Shown here one piece after another: positions 18,390-26,599 of a stretch of DNA of 64,000 nt. Every line of letters starts with the position of its first letter. Within the stretch, counting starts at the first letter, position 1. The notes below the pieces were generated by a model. That model was not told where the DNA came from, did not search any database, and was given only the letters and a program-made list of their open reading frames with translations. The DNA is from Candidatus Mycalebacterium zealandia (GTDB taxonomy: Bacteria > Desulfobacterota_D > UBA1144 > Nemesobacterales > Mycalebacteriaceae): positions 855,945 through 919,944 of the forward strand of contig CP046180.1 of the NCBI GenBank assembly GCA_014075295.1, in the 5' to 3' direction. The translations under genes and the position numbers were made by a program.

Positions 18390-19736
18390 GTGCCGCTAAA
18401 ACTGTTTGGCACTGACGGAATAAGAGGACATTCCGGCGATTTCCCGATAGACAAAACCGGCTCCCGTCAAATCGGTTTTGTAGTAGCGCAAACTCTTGCA
18501 AAACGGGTGGATTCACCACAAGTCGTTATCGGGCGTGACACAAGAAAAAACGGCGACAAACTTCAGGAAAATCTTTGCAAAGGGCTTATTAGTGGCGGAG
18601 CCAAAACCGTTTGTGCCGGGGTCTGCCCGACTCCGGCAGTTGTTTCCCTGCTTTTTCAAAATCGCGCGGATGCGGGAATTATGATTTCCGCCTCACATAA
18701 TCCGCCGGAATACAACGGCTTCAAAATCTTCAACGCCGAGGGCTGCAAAATCCCGGACGAGATTGAAAGAGAGATTGAAGAATGTTTTGAAAAGTTGAAC
18801 GAGCCGCCACCCGAATCGGAAAACTCTTTGAATTCAAACGAAAAATCAAAATGGCATGAAACATATTCAAGATTCCTTGAAAACTCCGTGAAAGACGCGC
18901 GCGATTTTTCTCAAATTCAAATCGCGCTTGATTGCGCAAACGGTGCGATGTTCGAAATAGCTCCTGAGGTTTTTGAAAAAACCGGCGCGAAACTATCCGT
19001 AATCGGCATAGAACCTAACGGCGAAAACATAAACAAGGGCTGCGGAAGCCTTGAAACCGCGTCGCTCGGCAATGAAATCAGGCAAAGCAGCGCGCTTTTC
19101 GGAGCATCTCTTGATGGAGACGGAGACAGAGTCTCTTTCTGCGATGAAAACGGTAACGAAGTGGACGGCGACATCATTCTCGCCCTTTTCGCACGGGAAA
19201 TGTTGAAAAATGGAACGCTTAAAAAGCCGCAAATTGTTGCGACTGTTATGAGTAACAAGGGGCTTGAAATTTTCCTTGAAGAAATTGGAATCAAACTTTT
19301 CAGAGCCAATGTCGGGGACAGAAATGTGGCGGATATGATGCGAAATTCCGGAGTGAATTTCGGCGGCGAACAATCAGGACATCTCATTTTTTCAGACCAC
19401 AGCACAAACGGAGACGGACTGCTTGCCGCCCTGCTCATGGCGGACATCGTAAAGAAAAATAACAAACCGCTTTCGCGGCTTCTTCCTGAATTTGAACTTT
19501 TTCCGCAAACTTTGAAAAATGTGAAAATTTCGCGCGGAGAGCCCTTTGACACAATACCCGGACTGCCTGAAACCGTGGCAAAACTTGAAAAACAACTCGG
19601 TAAAACCGGCAGAATTCTTATCCGCTATTCGGGGACGGAGCCACTTGCCAGAATTCTCATTGAAGGGGAAAATTCTGATGCGATTGAGCAAGCCGCGAGT
19701 GAACTTGCCGGAATTATTGAGCGGAGAATCGGATGA
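18390..19736 (+). CDS. glmM: Phosphoglucosamine mutase
   Basis: A 448-residue enzyme that converts glucosamine-6-phosphate to glucosamine-1-phosphate for UDP-GlcNAc, peptidoglycan and LPS. The phosphoserine is Ser102 in ISASHNPPEYNG, the same number as in E. coli. The metal-binding loop is SLDGDGDRVSF, the sugar loop is GGEQSGHLIF, and the phosphate loop is RYSGTEPLARI. It starts on GTG two bases after cdaR, and its stop overlaps pdxJ by 4 bp. Placement next to cdaA/cdaR links cell-wall precursor supply to c-di-AMP. Confidence 0.96.
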   Translation: MPLKLFGTDGIRGHSGDFPIDKTGSRQIGFVVAQTLAKRVDSPQVVIGRDTRKNGDKLQENLCKGLISGGAKTVCAGVCPTPAVVSLLFQNRADAGIMISASHNPPEYNGFKIFNAEGCKIPDEIEREIEECFEKLNEPPPESENSLNSNEKSKWHETYSRFLENSVKDARDFSQIQIALDCANGAMFEIAPEVFEKTGAKLSVIGIEPNGENINKGCGSLETASLGNEIRQSSALFGASLDGDGDRVSFCDENGNEVDGDIILALFAREMLKNGTLKKPQIVATVMSNKGLEIFLEEIGIKLFRANVGDRNVADMMRNSGVNFGGEQSGHLIFSDHSTNGDGLLAALLMADIVKKNNKPLSRLLPEFELFPQTLKNVKISRGEPFDTIPGLPETVAKLEKQLGKTGRILIRYSGTEPLARILIEGENSDAIEQAASELAGIIERRIG

Positions 19737-20446
19737 ATCTGAACGTCAACATAGACCATGTCGCCACATTGAGACAGGCGAGAGGAGAAAGCGGGCCAAG
19801 CCCCGTCAAAGCCGCGCTCGCGGCTGAAAAAGCAGGCGGCGCCGGAATTGTCGCGCATTTACGCGAAGACAGGAGGCATATTCAGGACAATGACATCTAC
19901 GAACTCAGAAAAGCGATAAAAACAAAACTGAACATGGAAATGGCGGCAACCGATGAAATGGTAAAAATCACCCTCTCCGTGCTTCCTGACATGGCAACAA
20001 TTGTCCCGGAAAAACGTGAGGAATTGACAACCGAAGGAGGGCTTGACGTTTCGGGAAACCAGTCGCGGGTTAAGGAAGTCATCTCCGAACTATCCGAAAA
20101 AAAAATAATGGTGAGTTTGTTCGTTGAGCCGGATTTTGATCAGATAAAAACGGCGGCGGACATAGGCGCGGACATGGTGGAAATTCACACGGGCAAGTGG
20201 GCGTGCGCGAACGGAATTCAAAAAGAAAACGAACTGCGAGCGATAGAAAAAGCCGTTTTTCTGGCACGGGATTGTGATTTAAGGGTTTCCGCAGGGCACG
20301 GACTTGATTATGAAAATGTGAATTCTATTGCGAAAATTGAGGGTGTTGAGGAATTGAACATAGGATACGGAATAATCGCACGAGCAGTTTTTGACGGAAT
20401 TGAAAAAGCCGTGAGAGATATGATTAAAAAAATTAACGCCGTTTAA
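19733..20446 (+). CDS. pdxJ: Pyridoxine 5'-phosphate synthase
   Basis: A 237-residue TIM-barrel enzyme that condenses amino-acetone phosphate with deoxyxylulose phosphate, the last ring-forming step of the DXP-dependent vitamin B6 pathway. Family motifs are LNVNIDHVATLRQARG, HLREDRRHIQDND, NMEMAATDEM, PEKREELTTEGGLDV, EIHTGKWA and VSAGHGLDY. It starts on ATG overlapping the glmM stop and is followed 5 nt later by acpS. PdxJ-AcpS adjacency is common in proteobacteria-like genomes. Confidence 0.96.
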   Translation: MNLNVNIDHVATLRQARGESGPSPVKAALAAEKAGGAGIVAHLREDRRHIQDNDIYELRKAIKTKLNMEMAATDEMVKITLSVLPDMATIVPEKREELTTEGGLDVSGNQSRVKEVISELSEKKIMVSLFVEPDFDQIKTAADIGADMVEIHTGKWACANGIQKENELRAIEKAVFLARDCDLRVSAGHGLDYENVNSIAKIEGVEELNIGYGIIARAVFDGIEKAVRDMIKKINAV

Positions 20447-20451
20447 AGATA

Positions 20452-20829
20452 ATGATAATCGGAATTGGGACAGATATTGTTGAAAATGCCAGAATCGCGC
20501 GGGTAATTTCGCGGCACAAAGGCAAGTTTCTAATGCGGCTTTTTTCTAAAACGGAGAGAAAACGGTTCAATCAATTTAACGGTGATGAGCGGACAATTGG
20601 CGCTTCGTTCGCGGCGAAAGAGGCGCTTGTCAAATCGCTGGGAACGGGCTTCAGATACGGCATAGCGTTCTCCGACATTGAAATTATCAGAGACCGGCGC
20701 GGCAAACCGTTTGTACAACTTTCCGGCAAAGCGGATGATTTCGCGCGCAAAATTGGCGCGAAACACATACACCTTTCCATATCGCATGAAAAATCCCACA
20801 GCGTCGCGGTCGTTATCCTTGAGTCTTGA
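20452..20829 (+). CDS. acpS: Holo-acyl-carrier-protein synthase
   Basis: A 125-residue phosphopantetheinyl transferase that activates acyl carrier protein using coenzyme A. The Mg2+ ligands are Asp8 in GIGTDIVENARIA and Glu57 in SFAAKEALVKSLGTG. The end, HLSISHEKSHSVAVVILE, matches the family. Its length is normal for the trimeric AcpS type. It sits tightly between pdxJ and folC. Confidence 0.94.
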   Translation: MIIGIGTDIVENARIARVISRHKGKFLMRLFSKTERKRFNQFNGDERTIGASFAAKEALVKSLGTGFRYGIAFSDIEIIRDRRGKPFVQLSGKADDFARKIGAKHIHLSISHEKSHSVAVVILES

Positions 20830-20831
20830 AA

Positions 20832-22067
20832 ATGAACGGACTGGAATATCTTCGTTCACTTAATCAGCATTCTATAAAGCCGGGACTTGAAAGGATTACG
20901 GAAATACTCCACGCCCTCGGAGACCCGCACCTTGAAATAAAAACCGCCGTCATCGCGGGAACAAACGGCAAAACTTCCACCTCCGCAATGCTTGCGGAAA
21001 TTCTTTTCCGGGCAGGTTTTTCAACCGGACTTTACACGTCTCCCCACCTCGTGCGGGTCGGAGAGAGAATAAAAATAAACGGAAACGACATAGAGGATAG
21101 AAATTTGAACGAACTGATTGAAAGGGTTCACGGCATTTGTAAAAACAAGAATATCCGCCCAAGCTATTTTGAACTCCTTACCGCCGCCGCGTTTATATTC
21201 TTCAAGGAACAAGAGGTTGATTTCGCGGTGCTGGAAACCGGCATGGGCGGAAGATGGGATGCGGTGAATACCGCGCGCCCGCTTGTTTGCGCGATTACAA
21301 ACATCTCTATTGATCACACACAACACCTTGGAAACACCAAGGAAAAAATAGCCGCCGAGAAAGCGGGAATAGCAAAACATGGCATCCCCCTTATTACGGG
21401 AGCCCGCGACGCGACTCTTGCCGTGATAGAAAAAATATGCGCCGAAAAAAAATCTCCGATTTTGAAAAATAGAGAAGATTTTAAATGCACAGAAAACAAC
21501 GGTGGTTTTTCGTATTCGGGAAAGGTTTGGGAAATTGAAAATATAATTCCCGCGATGAGAGGGCGTTTCCAAGTCTCTAATGCCGCGATAGCCCTTGCCT
21601 GCGCGGAAACAATCGCAACGCGGGGGTTTGATATTCCACCTGAAAAGGCAAAGGAGGCGATTGAAAAAGTCAGGGTTGGGGCGAGAATGGAGTACGTCAG
21701 AAAAAATCCACCCTTGATTATAGACGGAGCTCACAACACCGAATCGGCGCGACGGCTCGCTGAAACCATCGCAGAAAATCATCCGTATGAGCGGTTTGTT
21801 TTTATCGTGGCAATGTCAGATGATAAAAATCACGCGGAATTTTTAAGGATGATAAAACCTGTCTGTTCACGCCTGATTTTAACCCGCTCAAAAAGCGGCA
21901 GAAGCGCGGACGCGGCAAAACTTTTGAAATTCGCACCGGAAGGAATTGAAGTTGAGACGGCGGACAATCCTGAGGAGGCTCTCAAAAAAGCCGAAGAAAC
22001 CTCCCTTCCCCTGTGTGTTACGGGCTCGCTTTTTTTCGCAGGCGAGGTAAGAAACTTGGTTTTGTGA
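20832..22067 (+). CDS. folC: Folylpolyglutamate synthase / dihydrofolate synthase
   Basis: A 411-residue Mur-ligase-family enzyme that adds glutamate to dihydropteroate and folates. The ATP-binding loop is AGTNGKTSTSAML. ETGMGGRWDAVN, TNISIDHTQHLG, EKAGIAK and the C-terminal IDGAHNTESARRL are family hallmarks. I take the ATG at 20832, two bases after the acpS stop; a TTG at 20826 is an alternative. It completes a second folate gene in the same operon as folP. The convergent neighbour ends 8 bp away. Confidence 0.93.
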   Translation: MNGLEYLRSLNQHSIKPGLERITEILHALGDPHLEIKTAVIAGTNGKTSTSAMLAEILFRAGFSTGLYTSPHLVRVGERIKINGNDIEDRNLNELIERVHGICKNKNIRPSYFELLTAAAFIFFKEQEVDFAVLETGMGGRWDAVNTARPLVCAITNISIDHTQHLGNTKEKIAAEKAGIAKHGIPLITGARDATLAVIEKICAEKKSPILKNREDFKCTENNGGFSYSGKVWEIENIIPAMRGRFQVSNAAIALACAETIATRGFDIPPEKAKEAIEKVRVGARMEYVRKNPPLIIDGAHNTESARRLAETIAENHPYERFVFIVAMSDDKNHAEFLRMIKPVCSRLILTRSKSGRSADAAKLLKFAPEGIEVETADNPEEALKKAEETSLPLCVTGSLFFAGEVRNLVL

Positions 22068-22075
22068 GACTGGGC

Positions 22076-22798
22076 TCAATCAAGTCCGGCAAATTCACAC
22101 ATCGTGTTGATTTTAGAAAAGGCCTGACTCCCTATTTCCTCTTCAAGATCGCTTTTGCCGTGTTTAGTGGTCAAAATTATCTTTTTATTCTCTCTGTATC
22201 TTGAGGAAATTATGTTTTCAAGAACGGTTTTTTCCCATTCCGTTAAAGGGCGTGAGTCCATGCCGATGCCGTCAATAACAAGAACCTCTGTTTCAAAATA
22301 CGGAGCAAGCAAGGCAATCTCAGAAACCCCTTCTTCTCTGCCTTTCAGTTGAAGTATCAGGTCGTTAAAATCGCAAAACAGCCCGTCTTTTCCGTTTTTC
22401 AGGGTCAAACCTTTAAGAACTGCGGCGGCAAAACTGCTTTTCCCGCGTCCGGCGGAGCCGTAAAGAACAAAACCTTTTTCCTGCGGATATTTCTTGACGA
22501 AGTCTTTCATATAAGTAATCGCTTTCACAATTGAGCGGCTTCCGCCGCCTGATTTTAAACTGGCTGAATACATCGCGGCGGGAATTTTCGCGTTGTTGTA
22601 TTTTTTCATATTTTTCAGCACCGCGCCGCAGTACGGACACGGAGAGGCGTATCTGTAACCTTCCTTGTTTTCAACAACCAGTCCGCTGCCACCACATTCT
22701 TCACAATCCTTTTTGCAGTCGCACACTTCGGCGTGGGCGAACCGTTCGCCGCGAGTCACTCTGCACCCCAACCCTCTGCATTTTTCGCAATCGGCCAC
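22076..22798 (-). CDS. DnaC/IstB-like AAA+ ATPase with N-terminal zinc fingers (probable helicase loader)
   Basis: A 240-residue protein. The first 55 residues are packed with Cys pairs (CEKC, CDC, CEEC, CPYC), predicting zinc binding. A AAA+ domain follows with Walker A YGSAGRGKSSFAAAV and Walker B-like VLVIDGIGMD, where the acidic pair usual in DnaC (LIDDIG) is D-G. A sensor-1-like ILTTKHG is present. This architecture matches DnaC/DnaI loaders that put DnaB helicase on DNA, and there is no transposase beside it to suggest IstB. It starts on GTG one base after the upstream partner's stop, so the two genes are coupled. Confidence 0.72.
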   Translation of the reverse strand: MADCEKCRGLGCRVTRGERFAHAEVCDCKKDCEECGGSGLVVENKEGYRYASPCPYCGAVLKNMKKYNNAKIPAAMYSASLKSGGGSRSIVKAITYMKDFVKKYPQEKGFVLYGSAGRGKSSFAAAVLKGLTLKNGKDGLFCDFNDLILQLKGREEGVSEIALLAPYFETEVLVIDGIGMDSRPLTEWEKTVLENIISSRYRENKKIILTTKHGKSDLEEEIGSQAFSKINTMCEFAGLD

Positions 22799-22799
22799 T

Positions 22800-23426
22800 T
22801 CACATATCCTCTAAAGAAAACAGTTTTTGCATCCCCGTCTCTTTGATTACCAAATCGTTTATGAAAGCCGCAAGGGCTTTATTTTTTTCGTTTTCATTGA
22901 TGAAATTTCTGCCCGATGAAGCAATGGTTTCACCGGCGCGGTGTTTTATTCTTTCCGCCAGCGCGGAATCAAAACCCATTATAAGTTCAGCACAGACTTG
23001 CTCGCGCAGGGCTTCAAGAAACTCCACAACCCCTTCACGGCGGGATGCGGGATTTGAAAGTTTTTTCTGCGCGTTTTGGAGGCATGTTTTGACGTTCTCA
23101 TTGTCCGTTTGCTCAATAGCGGCAGCGAGTTTCCGGGAGATTTGCACTATAGCGGAGTGGGTTTCAGTCGGCGCGGACCGGCGCGGTTTCTCCGCCCCGC
23201 CATGTGAACGAATGAAGCGCGCGCATTGTGTAATTGTAAGTTTTTTTGGCTCGCGCACGGTGGTTTTGAGCGCTTCTTTTATCCCTAGAAATACATCTTC
23301 TTTGGAAACCCCATTGCTTCGCAACTCCAAAATGGTGTACTTATCCTCCGATGAAATTATGCCCGCTTTGCCGGTCAGCGAGCAGAAATAATCAGTGATT
23401 TCCCTGATGTACGCGGCGTCAGACAT
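22800..23426 (-). CDS. Conserved hypothetical partner of the DnaC-like ATPase
   Basis: A 208-residue mostly helical protein with no recognised catalytic motif. The N-terminal part (YIREITDYFCSL, GVSKEDVFLGIKEAL, ITQCARFIRSHG) has the flavour of small proteins that precede dnaC-like genes in Desulfobacterota-type genomes, with a DnaD/DnaT-like role possible. That resemblance is from memory and unverified. The C-terminal half is a helical region rich in Glu, Lys and Ala. It overlaps rpe by 8 bp and is followed by the loader after one base, so a joint role in helicase loading is a reasonable inference. Confidence 0.6.
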   Translation of the reverse strand: MSDAAYIREITDYFCSLTGKAGIISSEDKYTILELRSNGVSKEDVFLGIKEALKTTVREPKKLTITQCARFIRSHGGAEKPRRSAPTETHSAIVQISRKLAAAIEQTDNENVKTCLQNAQKKLSNPASRREGVVEFLEALREQVCAELIMGFDSALAERIKHRAGETIASSGRNFINENEKNKALAAFINDLVIKETGMQKLFSLEDM

Positions 23427-24081
23427 CTATCGCTTTCATCTCCCTGACCGCTTCGGCAATATCCGGACGCCCGAAAATGCCCGAACCGCTCACAACGGCA
23501 TCCGCGCCGGCTTTGAAAACCGCTCTGGCTTTCTCAATCTCTATGCCTCCGTCAACTTCCAAAATCGGGACACCCTCGCCCGGAACTCCAAGCATTTCGC
23601 GCAAGTCCTCTATTTTTTTCAGTGAGGGTTCAAGAAAGCTCTGTCCCGAAAAACCCGGCTCAACAGACATCACGAGCACAATGTCGGCATGCCGCAAGAC
23701 CGATTCAAGAACGGAAACAGGGGTGGACGGATTGATGGCAACTCCGGCTTTGACTCCAAGAGCGCGTATTTCTTCAAGCGCCGAAGCGATGTCTTTGGTG
23801 GCTTCAATCTGGACCGTTATGTTGTTGATTCTGTTTCCTCCCGCGCTCGCAAAGGACTCAACAATTTTTTCAGGATTGTTAATCATTAAATGAACGTCCA
23901 TCGGCGGACACGAAATTGTTGAAAGAGACCGCACAACGGGAACGCCAATGCTTATGTTTGGAACAAAACAGCCGTCCATAACATCAACATGAATCCAGTC
24001 GGCTCCAGCTTCGGCAACCGTAAGAACCTGTTCGCCGAGTTTTGTGAAATCCGCCGCTAATATTGAGGGGGCAACTACCAC
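23419..24081 (-). CDS. rpe: Ribulose-phosphate 3-epimerase
   Basis: A 220-residue TIM-barrel enzyme interconverting ribulose-5-phosphate and xylulose-5-phosphate in the pentose phosphate pathway. Motifs are APSILAADFTKLGEQV, WIHVDVMDGCFVPNIS, MDVHLMI, VMSVEPGFSGQSF and LEVDGGI. The metal and catalytic residues lie in the HVDVMDG and VDGG segments. It starts on GTG only 7 nt from a TATAAT box, so its mRNA is probably leaderless. It is divergent from glnS and leads the helicase-loader pair. Confidence 0.95.
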   Translation of the reverse strand: MVVAPSILAADFTKLGEQVLTVAEAGADWIHVDVMDGCFVPNISIGVPVVRSLSTISCPPMDVHLMINNPEKIVESFASAGGNRINNITVQIEATKDIASALEEIRALGVKAGVAINPSTPVSVLESVLRHADIVLVMSVEPGFSGQSFLEPSLKKIEDLREMLGVPGEGVPILEVDGGIEIEKARAVFKAGADAVVSGSGIFGRPDIAEAVREMKAIDV

Positions 24082-24088
24082 TTTTGGA

Positions 24089-24097
24089 ATTATAACA
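24089..24097 (-). promoter_or_regulatory. Extended -10 of rpe, probably leaderless
   Basis: On the minus strand the sequence is TGT followed by a perfect TATAAT (24089-24094), an extended -10 element. Seven nt remain before the GTG of rpe at 24081. The -35 is weak. No Shine-Dalgarno is seen. Confidence 0.5.
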
Positions 24098-24113
24098 TAG
24101 TTGAAATTTGAGG

Positions 24114-24142
24114 TGTGAACTGTAAAGGCGGAGTGTTATAAT
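24114..24142 (+). promoter_or_regulatory. glnS promoter, extended -10, very short leader
   Basis: A weak -35 TGTGAA (24114-24119), a 17-nt spacer and TGT plus a perfect TATAAT (24137-24142). The ATG of glnS is 10 nt after the -10, implying a leader of 0-4 nt. It mirrors the rpe promoter in the same 71-bp divergent gap. Confidence 0.5.
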
Positions 24143-24152
24143 CCAAAATTCA

Positions 24153-25790
24153 ATGACGGACTCCGGCAAAAAAGACTTCATAAGGGAAATCATTGCGCAC
24201 GACTCTCACGGCGGAAAAAAAATTGTGACACGCTTTCCTCCCGAACCCAACGGGTTTCTGCATATCGGACACGCAAAATCAATATGCCTCAACTTTTCAG
24301 TTGCGGAGGGAAAGGGAACCTGCAACCTGAGATTTGATGACACTAACCCTCAAAAAGAGAGTGAAGAGTTTATTGAAGCGATTAAGAACGACATACAATG
24401 GCTCGGTTTTGACTGGGAAGACCGCCTCTTTTTTGCTTCGGACTACTTCGAAAAACTGTATGAATTCGCCGTTAATCTCATAGAAAATGACTCCGCCTAT
24501 GTTGACGACCTGAGTGCGGAAGAAATACGCCAATATCGTGGCACATTGACCGAACCGGGCAGAAACAGCCCTTTCAGGAATAGAACGGCGAACGAAAACC
24601 TGACACTTTTCAAGGAAATGAAAGAGAGAAAATTCTCCGAGGGCGAAAAAGTTCTGAGGGCGAAAATTGACATGACTTCGGGCAACATCAATATGCGCGA
24701 CCCCGTAATTTACCGCGTAATTAAAACCCCTCACCACAAAACCGGAGAAAAATGGAGCATATATCCGACTTACGATTTCGCGCATCCGCTTTCAGATGCG
24801 ATTGAGGGAATAACACACTCTCTTTGCACGTTGGAGTTTGAAGACCACCGCCCGCTTTACAACTGGTTTGTTGAACGTTTTGCCACTCAGACGGGTGGTA
24901 ATCCGTGCCAAATTGAGTTCGCGCGACTTGAGCTGAGCCATACGGTTATGAGCAAAAGAAAACTGTCTGAGATTGTTGAGAAAAACATTGTGAACGGATG
25001 GGACGACCCGCGAATGCCGACAATATCGGGAATGAGACGGCGCGGATACCCGCCCGAAGCCATAAGGAGTTTTTGCGACAAAATTGGAGTTACGAAACAG
25101 AAAAGCGTCATTGAAGCGGATTTACTTGAACACACTGTCAGAGAAACTTTGAATAAAATCGCGCCGAGACGCATGGCGGTTCTTGAACCTCTCAAACTTG
25201 TGATAACGAATTTTCCACAGGACGAGGAAGAATCCCTACCCGCCGTGAACAATCCCGAAGACCCGGGCACCGGAGAAAGGCAGGTGCCATTTTCGCGCGA
25301 ATTGTACATTGAGCACGAAGATTTTATGGAAAACCCGTCCAAAAAGTTTCACCGTCTCGCTCCGGGCGCAGAGGTCCGGTTGAGATACGCGTATTTTGTC
25401 ACCTGTGTTGAAGTCGTAAAAGACTCAAATGGCAAAGTCACGGAGTTGCATTGTGAATACGACCCTGAAACAAAGGGAGGGCAGGCACCGGACGGCAGAA
25501 AAGTCAAGGCGACAATACACTGGGTCAGCGCGAAACACTGCAAAAAAGCCCAAGTACGGCTTTACGACAAACTTTTTACCGAAAAGACCCCCGGCGTGGA
25601 CGATCCGGTCAATCCGAATTCGCTTCGGGTTCTGAACGGCGTTTTGGTTGAGCCGTCATTGGAAAACGCGAAAATGGGAGATGTTTTTCAATTTGAAAGA
25701 AAGGGGTATTTTGCGGTTGATGAGGATTCTTCGAACGGAGAAGAAAAGATTTTTAACGAAACGGTTGGAATCAGAGGCGTCAAGTTTTGA
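24153..25790 (+). CDS. glnS: Glutaminyl-tRNA synthetase
   Basis: A 545-residue class I synthetase charging tRNA-Gln directly. The HIGH signature is in [16 protein letters not shown], and the KMSKS-equivalent is [26 protein letters not shown] and [16 protein letters not shown] identify GlnRS rather than GluRS. The C-terminal anticodon-binding beta-barrels (residues about 340-545) are present, giving full length. Its presence suggests the organism does not depend solely on GatCAB amidation of Glu-tRNA-Gln. The stop is 9 bp from the convergent thioredoxin-like gene. Confidence 0.95.
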   Translation: MTDSGKKDFIREIIAHDSHGGKKIVTRFPPEPNGFLHIGHAKSICLNFSVAEGKGTCNLRFDDTNPQKESEEFIEAIKNDIQWLGFDWEDRLFFASDYFEKLYEFAVNLIENDSAYVDDLSAEEIRQYRGTLTEPGRNSPFRNRTANENLTLFKEMKERKFSEGEKVLRAKIDMTSGNINMRDPVIYRVIKTPHHKTGEKWSIYPTYDFAHPLSDAIEGITHSLCTLEFEDHRPLYNWFVERFATQTGGNPCQIEFARLELSHTVMSKRKLSEIVEKNIVNGWDDPRMPTISGMRRRGYPPEAIRSFCDKIGVTKQKSVIEADLLEHTVRETLNKIAPRRMAVLEPLKLVITNFPQDEEESLPAVNNPEDPGTGERQVPFSRELYIEHEDFMENPSKKFHRLAPGAEVRLRYAYFVTCVEVVKDSNGKVTELHCEYDPETKGGQAPDGRKVKATIHWVSAKHCKKAQVRLYDKLFTEKTPGVDDPVNPNSLRVLNGVLVEPSLENAKMGDVFQFERKGYFAVDEDSSNGEEKIFNETVGIRGVKF

Positions 25791-25799
25791 CGGCGCCGC

Positions 25800-26357
25800 T
25801 CACTTCTTCCATTTAATGTTGCAACCCATGCTCGGAATCTGACTTTCCGAAAGCGCCTCTCCGGCAATTACGGCATCAAGCGCGGCTCTTAAGTCCGCCC
25901 CGGTTACGGGCTTGCCATTCTCAGGACGGGAATTGTCCATCTGCCCGCGATACACGCAGGAAAAATCCCTGTCAAAAACAAAAAAGTCGGGAGTGCATGC
26001 TGCGTCATACGCTCTGGCAATTTCCTGATTTTCGTCGAAAAGATACGAAAACGGATAGTTCAAACGCTTCGCGTCTTCCAGCATCTTGTCGGGGGAATCA
26101 TCGGGATAGTTTTCCACATCATTTGAGTTTAGCGCGACAAAGGACACGCCTCTGGCGATGTAATCGTCCGCGAGACTGACCAACCCGGGTTGAATGTGCT
26201 TCACATACGGACAGTGGTTGCAGATGAACATAACAACAGTCGCAATATCGGACTTGAAATTGGCGAGGGTTTTGTTCTCTCCGCTTACAACATCAGGAAG
26301 GTTGAAATCCGGCGCTTTCATTCCGAGCGGCACCATATTTGACGGGGTTAAAACCAT
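25800..26357 (-). CDS. Thioredoxin-family (redoxin/AhpC-like) protein
   Basis: A 185-residue thioredoxin-fold protein with CxxC motif CNHC in MFICNHCPYVKHI. The opening (MVPLGMKAPDFNLPDVVSG) and SYLFDENQEIARAYDAACTPDFFVFD are characteristic of cytosolic redoxins of the thiol peroxidase-like COG0526 group. There is no signal peptide. I chose the ATG at 26357 because GAGGAG lies 5 nt before it; a GTG two codons upstream would overlap that site. It is co-directional with the CDGSH gene, 15 bp downstream of it. The substrate is unknown. Confidence 0.8.
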   Translation of the reverse strand: MVLTPSNMVPLGMKAPDFNLPDVVSGENKTLANFKSDIATVVMFICNHCPYVKHIQPGLVSLADDYIARGVSFVALNSNDVENYPDDSPDKMLEDAKRLNYPFSYLFDENQEIARAYDAACTPDFFVFDRDFSCVYRGQMDNSRPENGKPVTGADLRAALDAVIAGEALSESQIPSMGCNIKWKK

Positions 26358-26372
26358 TTTCACTCCTCGCGG

Positions 26373-26570
26373 TCAGCCGTTTTTCTCATCTTTGAAACCG
26401 TTTTTCTTATGCGTTCCGTCACAAAACGGCTTGTTTGAAGACTCTCCACATCTGCACAGGGCGGATTTGTCTCCACATTCAATCTTGTCGCCGTTTGAGT
26501 CCAGAAGATCAAAATCGCCTGACACGATAATGGGACCGTCTTTGAAAATTTGAATTGAGGGTTTGGACAT
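26373..26570 (-). CDS. CDGSH iron-sulfur domain protein
   Basis: A 65-residue protein with one CDGSH motif: Cys39, Cys41, Cys50 and His54 in CRCGESSNKPFCDGTH. These are the ligands of a 3Cys-1His [2Fe-2S] cluster found in mitoNEET-like proteins. I place the start at the ATG at 26570 rather than the GTG at 26588, because an extended -10 element occupies the intervening bases. Pairing with a thioredoxin-like gene suggests a redox role, which is inferred. Confidence 0.85.
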   Translation of the reverse strand: MSKPSIQIFKDGPIIVSGDFDLLDSNGDKIECGDKSALCRCGESSNKPFCDGTHKKNGFKDEKNG

Positions 26571-26578
26571 CTCTTTGA

Positions 26579-26587
26579 ATTCTAACA
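26579..26587 (-). promoter_or_regulatory. Extended -10 before the CDGSH gene, probably leaderless
   Basis: TGT followed by TAGAAT (26579-26584) on the minus strand, then 8 nt, then the ATG at 26570. It fits the short-spacing pattern seen at mgtE, rpe and glnS. No convincing -35 is found. Confidence 0.4.
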
Positions 26588-26599
26588 CATACGATGTGT

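Noticed and set aside
22531-23391. 286-codon plus-strand frame
   Set aside because: Antisense to the DnaC-like ATPase and its partner. Composition is Ser/Cys/Arg-rich with no domain, while the minus-strand frames have clear motifs.
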